Assembly: GCA_036262835.1 (NCBI GenBank)
Contig: DATAID010000070.1
Location: 1-64,000, forward strand
Direction of reading: 5' to 3'
Source: RBG-16-66-20 sp036262835
GTDB lineage: Bacteria; Pseudomonadota; Gammaproteobacteria; Burkholderiales; SG8-39
DNA: 64,000 nt
Shown in pieces: positions 56,532 to 63,251 of this stretch. The notes beneath the pieces were generated by a model. That model was given only the letters and a program-made list of their open reading frames with translations, was not told where the DNA came from and searched no databases. The position numbers and the translations under genes were made by a program. Numbering within the stretch: position 1 is the stretch's first letter; each line of letters starts with the position of its first letter.

Positions 56532-56553
56532 CCCCGGGGCTGCGGCCCCGGGG
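56532..56553. other. Perfect 9-bp hairpin before sodB
   Basis: CCCCGGGGC and GCCCCGGGG enclose loop TGCG between the charged-repeat protein stop and the superoxide dismutase start. It lies 29 bases past the stop. Without a T-run it is a Rho-dependent pause or leader structure rather than a clear intrinsic terminator. Confidence 0.55.
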
Positions 56554-56584
56554 CCTTGCTTAGCGGAAAGGCAGGAAACCTGTG

Positions 56585-57205
56585 ATGCAGCTCGTCAAGT
56601 CAGGAAGCGCGACCGAGTTCCAGATCCCCGACCTGCCGTACCCGGTCGACGCGCTCGAGCCCGTGCTCTCGCGCGAGACCCTCGAGTATCACTACGGCGC
56701 GCACCACCTCGGCTACGTGGAGAAGCTGAACGGCCTCGTCGCCGGCACGCGCCTCGAGCACGCCACGCTCGAGCAGATCGTGCGCACCTCGACCGGCGCC
56801 GTGTTCAACAATGCGGCGCAGGTGTGGAACCACAACTTCTACTGGGATTGCATGGCGCCGCAGGGCGCGCGCGGCGCGGGTTCCGGCCCTCAGGGCGACC
56901 TCGCCACGCGCCTTGCCTCGACCTTCGGCTCCTTCGAGAGCTTCAAGGAGGTCTTCAAGCGCCACGCCGTGCAGAAATTCGGCTCGGGCTGGACTTGGCT
57001 CGTGAAGACGGGCGACGGCCTGCTCGTCGTGCGCAACACCGATGACGCCGACACGCCGATTCGCACCAACGAGACGCCGCTCCTCACCTGCGACGTGTGG
57101 GAGCACGCGTACTACGTCGATTACCGCAATGACCGCGCCAAGTACGTCGACGCGTTCATGAGCATCGTCAACTGGAAGTTTGTGGAAGGAAACCTGAAGC
57201 CATGA
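56585..57205 (+). CDS. sodB: Superoxide dismutase, Fe type
   Basis: Dismutates superoxide to O2 and H2O2 in the cytosol. The 206-residue protein has the iron ligands His in EYHYGAHHLG, His in VWNHNFYWDCM, and Asp/His in DVWEHAYYVDYRN. The outer-sphere Gln in FNNAAQVWNH and the GSGWTWLV segment are of the Fe-SOD type, not Mn. A GTG one codon before the ATG is possible. The C-terminal stop overlaps the ATG of an EF-hand gene (ATGA), so the pair is coupled. Confidence 0.94.
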   Translation: MQLVKSGSATEFQIPDLPYPVDALEPVLSRETLEYHYGAHHLGYVEKLNGLVAGTRLEHATLEQIVRTSTGAVFNNAAQVWNHNFYWDCMAPQGARGAGSGPQGDLATRLASTFGSFESFKEVFKRHAVQKFGSGWTWLVKTGDGLLVVRNTDDADTPIRTNETPLLTCDVWEHAYYVDYRNDRAKYVDAFMSIVNWKFVEGNLKP

Positions 57206-57495
57206 CGACCCACCGAGTGTTGCAGGCCGCCGTCGCAACCGCCGCCGCGCTCCTGAGCGCGGCGGCGGTTCCGGCGCTCGCCGGCGAAGCCGCCACCACT
57301 GCGGGGCCGCCGAGCCCCTATGCCGTGACCTTCGAGCAGCTCGACAGCAACCGGGACGGCAAGCTCTCGTTCAGCGAGGCCTTCGCCAACCCCACGCTGA
57401 GCAACAACTTCAACCTGATCGACAGCAACGCGGACGGCTTCCTCAGCCTCGCGGAGATTCGCGCCGCCATCGGCGGGAGCGTGTTCGGCGGTTGA
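57202..57495 (+). CDS. EF-hand exported protein, coupled to sodB
   Basis: A 97-residue protein with signal peptide (VLQAAVATAAALLSAAAVPALAG split around the Ala-rich core) and two EF-hand-type loops: DSNRDGKLSFSEA and DSNADGFLSLAEI. These have the expected Asp/Asn/Asp/Gly/Ser or Leu/Glu ligands. The start overlaps the sodB stop (ATGA), which links an exported calcium-binding protein to a cytosolic enzyme by translation. Function unknown; possibly only a gene-order accident. Confidence 0.85.
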   Translation: MTTHRVLQAAVATAAALLSAAAVPALAGEAATTAGPPSPYAVTFEQLDSNRDGKLSFSEAFANPTLSNNFNLIDSNADGFLSLAEIRAAIGGSVFGG

Positions 57496-57507
57496 GCGGC
57501 GGCGGGG

Positions 57508-58410
57508 CTAGGGCTTGACCGGCGTCTGCGCCGGCAGCTTGAGTCGCCGGCGCTCCATCTCGGCGCGCACCAGGTCCGGGCGGTCGCTGATGATGCCGTC
57601 CACCGCCGCTTCGAGCATGCGCTCGATGTCGGCCGGCTCGTTCACCGTCCACACGACGACCTTCAGCCCGAGCTGGCGCGCCTTCCACAGCCGCTCCGGC
57701 GTGAGGGTGCGAAAGCTCGGCGACCAGATCGTGCCGCCGGCCGCCTTGATTCTGTCGAGCGTGTCCTCGGCGAGGCTGTTTCCCGTCAGATAGACCGTCG
57801 GAATCTCCGGCGCCTCGTCCTGCACCACCTTCAGCGTGCGCCAGTCGAAGGACTGGATCGTGGTGCGCTGCTGCATTCCGGCCTTGCGCACTTCGGCGAT
57901 GAGTGCGCGCGCGAACGCCTCGGGCGGCAGCGTCTCGTCGGGCGCCTGGGCGGAGGTCTTGGTCTCGATGTTGAAGCGCACCTCCTGGTTGCCGGACTTC
58001 GCCGCGAGCGCGAAGACATCGGCGAGCTTCGGGACGCGCGTGCCGTCGGCCGGGCGCTGGCCGGGCAGGGGCTTCGCATACTCGCTGCCGGGGCGAAGGC
58101 GGCCCACGTCGTAGCGCTCGAGTTCTGCGAAGGTGAGCGAGTGGATCGTCGGTGTCGGCTTCTCCACCCATTGGCCGTCCGGTCCGCGCGCAACGTCGGG
58201 GTTGAGCCGGCGGTCATGGTGGACGACGAGCACGCCGTCCTTGGTGATGCCGACGTCCATCTCGAGCGTGGAGACGCCGAGCGTCAATGCCGCCGCGAAA
58301 GCGGGAAGCGTGTTCTCGGGCGCAAGCCCGCGCGCGCCTCGATGGCCCTGCAGGTCGAATGCGAGGCATGGCGAAGCCCAGAGGGCGAGAATCAGGATTT
58401 TCTCAAGCAT
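57508..58410 (-). CDS. glpQ: Glycerophosphodiester phosphodiesterase, exported
   Basis: A 300-residue periplasmic enzyme cleaving glycerophosphodiesters to glycerol 3-phosphate and an alcohol. Signal (LEKILILALWASPCLAF), then the TIM barrel with catalytic GHRGARGLAPENT, EMDVGITKDGVLVVHHD, FNIETK and SFDWRTL, which hold the His/Glu/Asp metal and base residues. It starts within the 3' end of the upstream CinA-type gene (19-base overlap), so they are cotranscribed. Confidence 0.93.
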   Translation of the reverse strand: MLEKILILALWASPCLAFDLQGHRGARGLAPENTLPAFAAALTLGVSTLEMDVGITKDGVLVVHHDRRLNPDVARGPDGQWVEKPTPTIHSLTFAELERYDVGRLRPGSEYAKPLPGQRPADGTRVPKLADVFALAAKSGNQEVRFNIETKTSAQAPDETLPPEAFARALIAEVRKAGMQQRTTIQSFDWRTLKVVQDEAPEIPTVYLTGNSLAEDTLDRIKAAGGTIWSPSFRTLTPERLWKARQLGLKVVVWTVNEPADIERMLEAAVDGIISDRPDLVRAEMERRRLKLPAQTPVKP

Positions 58411-58880
58411 GATTCAAGCAGCTCGAGCGCCCGCAACGCAAATACTTTCATGTTGGCCTCCCGGTCCGGACTGCCGGTCTCGATCGCGAGCGAGGCCTCG
58501 AGCGGGCCGCTCACCGCGATGCAGGCGTGGCCGGGCGCATCGCCGTAGCGGTTGCCGGTCGGACCGCTCGCGCCCGTCTCCGCCAATCCCCAGGTCGCGC
58601 CGAGCCGCTCGCGGATTCGCTGGGCGGCAAGCCTTGCATAGGGCTCGCTCGCCGATCGGATGCCCCGCATTTCGTCTTTGCTTATGGAGAGAATTTTCTC
58701 GCGCGAGATTCCGGTATAGACAACGGCACCTCCAAGGTAATAGGCGGAGGCGCCTGGCACGGCAACAAGGGCCGCATTGATGAGCCCGCCGGCCGAGGAC
58801 TCGGACACGCCGATCGTCTGCTTGCGCGCCTTGAGGAGCTCGCCGACGCTCTGTCCGGCCTCTGCGAGGGAGGAGGGCAT
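58392..58880 (-). CDS. CinA C-terminal domain (nicotinamide-nucleotide amidase-like) protein
   Basis: A 162-residue single-domain protein. The active-site strand reads SESSAGGLINAALVAVPGAS where PncC-type enzymes usually have ESCTGGLI; the second half AETGASGPTGN and CIAVSG is typical. PncC deamidates NMN to nicotinate mononucleotide in the pyridine nucleotide cycle; a change of C-T to S-A near the nucleophilic Ser may alter the substrate or rate. Overlaps glpQ by 19 bases. Divergent to the ParB-like gene. Confidence 0.85.
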   Translation of the reverse strand: MPSSLAEAGQSVGELLKARKQTIGVSESSAGGLINAALVAVPGASAYYLGGAVVYTGISREKILSISKDEMRGIRSASEPYARLAAQRIRERLGATWGLAETGASGPTGNRYGDAPGHACIAVSGPLEASLAIETGSPDREANMKVFALRALELLESCLRKS

Positions 58881-58900
58881 GGCGTGACTATACTTATCCC

Positions 58901-59881
58901 ATGGCGATCAGAAAATCGGGCCTGAAGCGCGCGGCCCCGAAAAAACGCCCGCGCAAGGCCAAGGCCGGAACCCGGGGGTTGCTGCCGCCGGAAACCGTTC
59001 TCGATCTTTCGGATAAAGCCATAGAAGAAGCCAAAAGCAGGATCGAAAGCGAAGGCGGGGTGGTGCTCGGGGGCTATCACGACCCGCTCGGCAACAACCC
59101 GCTCCTTTTCGCCGTGCTGCCGATCGACAAGGTCGAGCCGACCCCCTTCCAGCGCGACGTCTCCGACATGCACCACAAGCGCCTCGCGGACGTCATCCAC
59201 CGCACCGGCCTTTTCCTCGATCCGATCATCGCCATCACCGCGCCCGGGAAAGGCTTCTGGACGCCGAACGGCGGGCACCGGCTCGCGGCGATGCGGCGGC
59301 TCGGCGCGCGCTCGGTCACCGCGCTCCTCGTGCCCAAGCGCGAGGTGGCCTGGCAGATCCTCGCGCTGAACACCGAGAAAGCGCACAACCTCAAGGACAA
59401 GTCCCTCGAGGTGATCCGCATCTTCCGCAACCTGCTCGAAGAGGACGGCCGGCGCCCGGAGAAGCAGTTCGATTTCTACTTCGAGGAGGCCGCCTACATC
59501 ACGCTCGGCCTTTGCTACGAGAAGAACGCGCGCTTCAGCGGCGCGGCTTATCGAGGAATCGTGCGGAGGCTGGAGGGGTTTTCAGATTCTTCTCTTTCTG
59601 ATTCTTTAAAAACTCACAAAGATCACGCAGAACAGCTCATCGATCTCGATGAGAAGGTGGCCGGCGTCGTCGCGAAGCTGAAAGCGAAGGGCTTCGTCAG
59701 CCCCTACCTGAAGAGCTTCGTGGTGGCGCGCGTCAATCCGTTGCGCTTCATGCAGGGCGAGCCGCCGCCGCTCGAGAGCGTCCTGAAGACGATGCGCGAG
59801 CGGCTGGCGAAGTTCAACGTCGAGAAAATCAGGCAGGAGGACATCGCCAGCTCGGGCGGTCCTCCTGATGATTCGGACTAA
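58901..59881 (+). CDS. ParB-like nuclease/DNA-binding domain protein
   Basis: A 326-residue protein with a very basic N-terminus (RKSGLKRAAPKKRPRKAKAG) and then a ParB N-terminal domain: VLPIDKVEPTPFQRDVSD, FLDPIIAITAPG and the box WTPNGGHRLAAMRRLGARSV, where ParB has GERRxxA-like residues that bind CTP. The rest is helical and partly coiled, without a clear HTH of the ParB type. It is not beside parA, gidA or a plasmid origin. It could be a chromosomal DNA-binding protein or a relic. A run of AT-rich codons lies near 59570-59640. Confidence 0.8.
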   Translation: MAIRKSGLKRAAPKKRPRKAKAGTRGLLPPETVLDLSDKAIEEAKSRIESEGGVVLGGYHDPLGNNPLLFAVLPIDKVEPTPFQRDVSDMHHKRLADVIHRTGLFLDPIIAITAPGKGFWTPNGGHRLAAMRRLGARSVTALLVPKREVAWQILALNTEKAHNLKDKSLEVIRIFRNLLEEDGRRPEKQFDFYFEEAAYITLGLCYEKNARFSGAAYRGIVRRLEGFSDSSLSDSLKTHKDHAEQLIDLDEKVAGVVAKLKAKGFVSPYLKSFVVARVNPLRFMQGEPPPLESVLKTMRERLAKFNVEKIRQEDIASSGGPPDDSD

Positions 59882-59889
59882 AACCCGGG

Positions 59890-59907
59890 TTCCCGCTTTC
59901 GCGGGAA
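59890..59907. repeat. Palindromic unit TTCCCGC-TTTC-GCGGGAA
   Basis: A 7-bp stem with loop TTTC, between the ParB-like stop and the SMP-30-like stop. This motif, TTCCCGCNNNNGCGGGAA, is a frequent REP-like or terminator hairpin in GC-rich betaproteobacteria. Both convergent genes end here, so it may terminate both. Confidence 0.6.
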
Positions 59908-59914
59908 CGACGGC

Positions 59915-60802
59915 TCAACGCAGGTCGAGGATCCTCACCTGGCTTTGCACCAGGTCGGGGACGTAGACCATCGAGCCTTCCTTGGTCTTCAGCACGCAGA
60001 AATCCGCCGGCCCCTTGAAGCCGAGCGCGATCTTGTGCATGCCGTCCTTCTCGCTCCAGTAGAAGAGCGAGCCCGAGCTCCAGTCGGTGACGAGCAGCGA
60101 GCCGTCGTCCCTTTCGTAGGCGCCGTCCAGGCGCCCGATCGGGTCGCTGATGGGCCGGATCTGCCCGCTAACGCCGTAGACGTACATCGCGCGGTCGTTC
60201 GGGGGCGCGAAGCCGACCATCAGCACGCGGCCGTCGCGCAGGGGCCAAAGGCCGTTCGGGTTCACGCCCGCGCCCTTGAAGAGCGAGGTCACCTTCGGCG
60301 ACTTGGCGTTGAGGAAATCGGCCGGCTCGACCTTGACGAGCTGGTCGCTGCGGTTGTCGGAGAGGATCACCGCGTTGTCCATCACGATCGGATCGTTCGC
60401 GAACACGACGCCGGGGAGCGCGAGCTTGCGGCCCTTCTTCGTGTTCAGGTCGAAGATCCACAGCGCGTCGATGTCGGTCACCCAGAGGCGGTCGCCCTGC
60501 ACCCAGATGCCCTTGGGCTTGTTCATCGGGTCGCTCGCCGTGCCGGCGAGGAACTTCTGCTCCAGGATCTTTCCGTCCGTCGACACCTTGCTGATGTAGC
60601 CCATGCCGTCCTTCAGGCCCGGGTCGAGCTTGGGCGAGCCGAAGTTGCCGACGTAGAGCACCTTGCGCTTCGCGTCGCAGCCGACGGACTCCGGGTTGAC
60701 GAAGCCGCCGACCGTCCTGTCGCCCGCGACGTGCGGCGGGCGCGCAAGCGCGGTGAGGCAGGTGAGCGCCGCGGCGGCGCAGACGAGTGTTTTTCCGAGC
60801 AT
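59915..60802 (-). CDS. SMP-30/gluconolactonase-like propeller protein
   Basis: A 295-residue exported protein with signal peptide (LVCAAAALTCLTALARP). Five or six propeller strands are visible (KRKVLYVGNFGSPKLD, PKGIWVQGDRLWVTDIDALW, DPIVMDNAVILSDNRSDQLV, NPNGLWPLRDGRVLMVGF, DDGSLLVTDWSSGSLFYW). SMP-30-type enzymes hydrolyse lactones with Ca or Zn. The full metal triad is not certain from reading, so I call it only a propeller of that type. Confidence 0.8.
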   Translation of the reverse strand: MLGKTLVCAAAALTCLTALARPPHVAGDRTVGGFVNPESVGCDAKRKVLYVGNFGSPKLDPGLKDGMGYISKVSTDGKILEQKFLAGTASDPMNKPKGIWVQGDRLWVTDIDALWIFDLNTKKGRKLALPGVVFANDPIVMDNAVILSDNRSDQLVKVEPADFLNAKSPKVTSLFKGAGVNPNGLWPLRDGRVLMVGFAPPNDRAMYVYGVSGQIRPISDPIGRLDGAYERDDGSLLVTDWSSGSLFYWSEKDGMHKIALGFKGPADFCVLKTKEGSMVYVPDLVQSQVRILDLR

Positions 60803-60825
60803 GGTCGAACTCCCTTTTTAGAAAT

Positions 60826-61179
60826 CTAGGATGTCCTGGCGGCGCGCTTGCAGCCGGCGTAGGTGGCGGGCGGATCGTAGAGCGTGGCGGCCTCGCCGCT
60901 CAGCTCGAGGAGCACCTTGCCCACGCCATAGGTCTCGCCCGAGCGCTTCTCGAGCCGGATCTCGCGGTCGGGAGCGATCAGCCACACGGCGTTGTCGGGC
61001 AGGGCGCGCACCCAGAAGCTCTTGTTGCCCTCGCACTTGTATTCGGTGGCGTTCGCCGGCGCGCGGCTGAGCTCCGTGTCGCTCGAGCCGAAGGGCCACA
61101 GGCTCGAGACGCTGCAGCCGGCGAGGCAGACGGCGCCGAGCAGGAGGGTCGGGAGAGCCGGGGCTGGCAGGAAGCGCAT
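60826..61179 (-). CDS. Small lipoprotein, MliC-like
   Basis: A 117-residue lipoprotein: hydrophobic LLLGAVCLAGCSVSSLW with the lipobox at C22. The mature part has YKCEGNKSFWVRALPDNAVW and LYDPPATYAGCKR, with a Cys pair (KCEG/GCK) as in MliC/PliC, periplasmic inhibitors of c-type lysozyme. Similarity is partial, so this is a tentative call. It ends 23 bases after the propeller gene start. Confidence 0.6.
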   Translation of the reverse strand: MRFLPAPALPTLLLGAVCLAGCSVSSLWPFGSSDTELSRAPANATEYKCEGNKSFWVRALPDNAVWLIAPDREIRLEKRSGETYGVGKVLLELSGEAATLYDPPATYAGCKRAARTS

Positions 61180-61199
61180 CGGGCCGGTATGGTAACGCC

Positions 61200-62153
61200 A
61201 TGCGGCTCCTCCTCCTCGCGCTGGCGTGGGTCGTTTCGAGCCTCGCTCTTGCCCAGGACTGGCCCACCAAGACGGTGCGCCTCGTCATTCCGTTCTCGCC
61301 CGGCGGCAGCACCGATTTCCAGGGCCGGCTCCTCTGCGACTGGCTGACGCGCCACTTCGGCCAGTCCTTCGTCATCGACCACAAGCCCGGCGCGGGCAGC
61401 AACATCGGCGTGGCCGAGGTCGCGCGCAGCGCCCCGGACGGCTACACCCTGGGCTGGATCACCGTCGCCTCGCACGCGATCAACCCGACCTTGTACGCGA
61501 AGCTGCCTTTCGACCACCTGAAGGACTTCGCGCCCGTCTCGCTCACCGGCACGTTCCCGAATCTCCTGGTGGTCAACAACAATTTCCCGGTCAAGACCGT
61601 TCCCGAGCTGATCGCGCATCTGAAAGCCAACCCCGGCAAGTTCTCGTTCGCGTCGTCGGGTCAGGGCACCTCGCTCCACCTTTCGGGCGAGATGTTCAAG
61701 CAGATGACGAAGACCGAGATGCTGCACATCCCCTACAAGGGCGGCGGCCCGGCGGTCGCCGACGTGATCGCGGGCGTGGTGCAGATGACCTTCGGCAACA
61801 TGCCGACCGTGCTGCCGCACGCCCGCGCCGGACGGGTGCGAGCCGTCGCGGTCACCTCGAGCGAGCGCTGGTTCAGCGCGCCCGACATTCCCGCGATCGC
61901 CGAGACGGTGCCGGGCTTCCAGGCGATGTCCTGGCACGGGGTCGCGTTCCCGGCGGGCACGCCGCCGGCGATCGTCGAAAAGCTCTCCGCGGCGATCCGC
62001 GAGGCGATGGCGACCGACGAGATGAAGGACAAGTACGCGAGCGGCGGCTCGCGGGCGATCGCCAGCACCCCGGCCCAGTTCGCCGCCTTCATCAGGGAGG
62101 ACACCGAGCGCTGGGCGCCGGTGATCCGCGCCTCGGGCGCGCGCGTGGAATAG
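61200..62153 (+). CDS. Bug family (TctC-like) receptor
   Basis: A 317-residue periplasmic solute-binding protein. Signal (LLLLALAWVVSSLALAQ), then VRLVIPFSPGGSTDFQGRLL, the A-P-D-G-Y region (RSAPDGYTLGWITVASHAIN) and HIPYKGGGPAVADVIAGVVQ, all Bug-type. It is the third such receptor of the window and again lacks tctA/tctB. It is divergent from the MliC-like gene by 20 bases. The solute is unknown. Confidence 0.94.
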   Translation: MRLLLLALAWVVSSLALAQDWPTKTVRLVIPFSPGGSTDFQGRLLCDWLTRHFGQSFVIDHKPGAGSNIGVAEVARSAPDGYTLGWITVASHAINPTLYAKLPFDHLKDFAPVSLTGTFPNLLVVNNNFPVKTVPELIAHLKANPGKFSFASSGQGTSLHLSGEMFKQMTKTEMLHIPYKGGGPAVADVIAGVVQMTFGNMPTVLPHARAGRVRAVAVTSSERWFSAPDIPAIAETVPGFQAMSWHGVAFPAGTPPAIVEKLSAAIREAMATDEMKDKYASGGSRAIASTPAQFAAFIREDTERWAPVIRASGARVE

Positions 62154-62254
62154 TCTTCGTAGTGGGCCTGCGACTGCGAGCGCCGCAGGCGCCACTACCG
62201 CGAATTCCCAATTTGCACTACAGAGCCCCCGGCGCCCCTTCGGTAAAAAGGGGC

Positions 62255-63130
62255 ATGCAAAAGGTCAAGCTTCTGCTGGTCGACGACGATCCCCGCAACC
62301 TGATCGCCCTCGAGGGCGCTCTCGCCAATGGCGCCTACGAGCTGCAGCTCGCGCACTCGGGGCGCGAGGCGCTCGAGCTCGCGCAAAAGCACGACTTCGC
62401 GGTGATCCTGCTCGACGTGCAGATGCCCGGCATGGACGGCTTCGAGGCGGCGAAGATGCTGCGGGCGCTGGCGAGCTGCCGCGACTGCGCCATCATTTTC
62501 GTGACCGCGCACTTCCCGGAGGAGGAATTCGTGCGGCGGGGCTACCAGGTCGGCGCCACCGACTACCTCGTCAAGCCGCTCGACCTGGAGGTGCTGCGCT
62601 CCAAGGTTTCGCTCTACAGCGCCTTCCAGCAGAAGAACGCGCTCCTGCGCGAGCGCGAGCAGCGCATCCGCGGCATGGAGGAGCTGCTGCGCGCCGAGCG
62701 CAATCTGTCCGCCGTGCTGGAGACGCACCCGATCGGGATCCTGGTGGCCGACTCCGACGGCGAGGTGGTGCAGATCAACGGCGAAGTGTCCAAGGTCTGG
62801 GGCCAGGAAAAGGAGCCGGGCGCCGGCGTGCACGGCTGGTGGGACCACGACGACAAGCTGCTCGAGGCGGTGAATGCGCTCATGGCGCGCGTGCTGCGCA
62901 CGGGCGAAACCTCGCGAAACGAGTTCACGCGGTACACGCGCGACGACGGCACCAGCAAGACCGTGCTCACCACCGCCTCCGCGCTTCGCAACCTCGACGG
63001 CACGGTGGTGGGCGTCGTGGTCGTCATCCAGGACCTGACCGAGCACACGCACATCGAGCAGGACATCGTGCAGCGCATGTACCAGCTCGCCTCGATGCAT
63101 CCGGAGCTCAAGCAGGCGATTCGACATTGA
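62255..63130 (+). CDS. REC-PAS response regulator without output domain
   Basis: A 291-residue cytosolic protein. The receiver domain has KLLLVDDDPRNL, the phosphoacceptor in VILLDVQMPGMDGFEAA, the switch Thr in IFVTAHFP and the Lys of TDYLVKPLDL. After a coiled-coil linker (REREQRIRGMEELLRAERNL) comes a PAS domain (HPIGILVADSDGEVVQINGE) ending near residue 270. There is no histidine kinase, GGDEF, EAL, HD or DNA-binding domain, so output must be by protein contact. An intergenic gap of 100 bases and two hairpins separate it from the next genes. Confidence 0.9.
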   Translation: MQKVKLLLVDDDPRNLIALEGALANGAYELQLAHSGREALELAQKHDFAVILLDVQMPGMDGFEAAKMLRALASCRDCAIIFVTAHFPEEEFVRRGYQVGATDYLVKPLDLEVLRSKVSLYSAFQQKNALLREREQRIRGMEELLRAERNLSAVLETHPIGILVADSDGEVVQINGEVSKVWGQEKEPGAGVHGWWDHDDKLLEAVNALMARVLRTGETSRNEFTRYTRDDGTSKTVLTTASALRNLDGTVVGVVVVIQDLTEHTHIEQDIVQRMYQLASMHPELKQAIRH

Positions 63131-63133
63131 GGA

Positions 63134-63155
63134 AATCGGGACCGTGGTCCCGATT
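63134..63155. other. Inverted repeat after the response regulator gene
   Basis: AATCGGGACC and GGTCCCGATT form up to 10 bp around a GT (likely 8 bp with a 6-base loop), four bases past the stop. CGCC-CTTC-GGCG follows. The absence of a T-run leaves the terminator role uncertain. Confidence 0.5.
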
Positions 63156-63164
63156 CGCCCTTCG

Positions 63165-63192
63165 GCGACAGGTCGCTAAGCGAAACTGTCGC
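63165..63192. other. Second hairpin before the glycosyltransferase gene
   Basis: GCGACAG and CTGTCGC pair over 7 bp; within the loop TCGC and GCGA pair again around TAA, making an extended two-part stem. It overlaps no gene and lies about 60 bases before the glycosyltransferase start. Confidence 0.4.
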
Positions 63193-63251
63193 GCCGGACA
63201 GGGCGCTGCAAGCCCGCAGCAAACTTGCCGCGCGACAATCCGGCGCTCACC

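Noticed and set aside
57202..57495. Reading the sodB-coupled EF-hand protein as a SOD subunit
   Set aside because: It has a signal peptide and EF-hand loops, while SodB is cytosolic and homodimeric.
61226..62254. Upstream extension of the response-regulator frame
   Set aside because: The sequence there is the Bug receptor gene in another frame; the receiver domain begins at the ATG at 62255.
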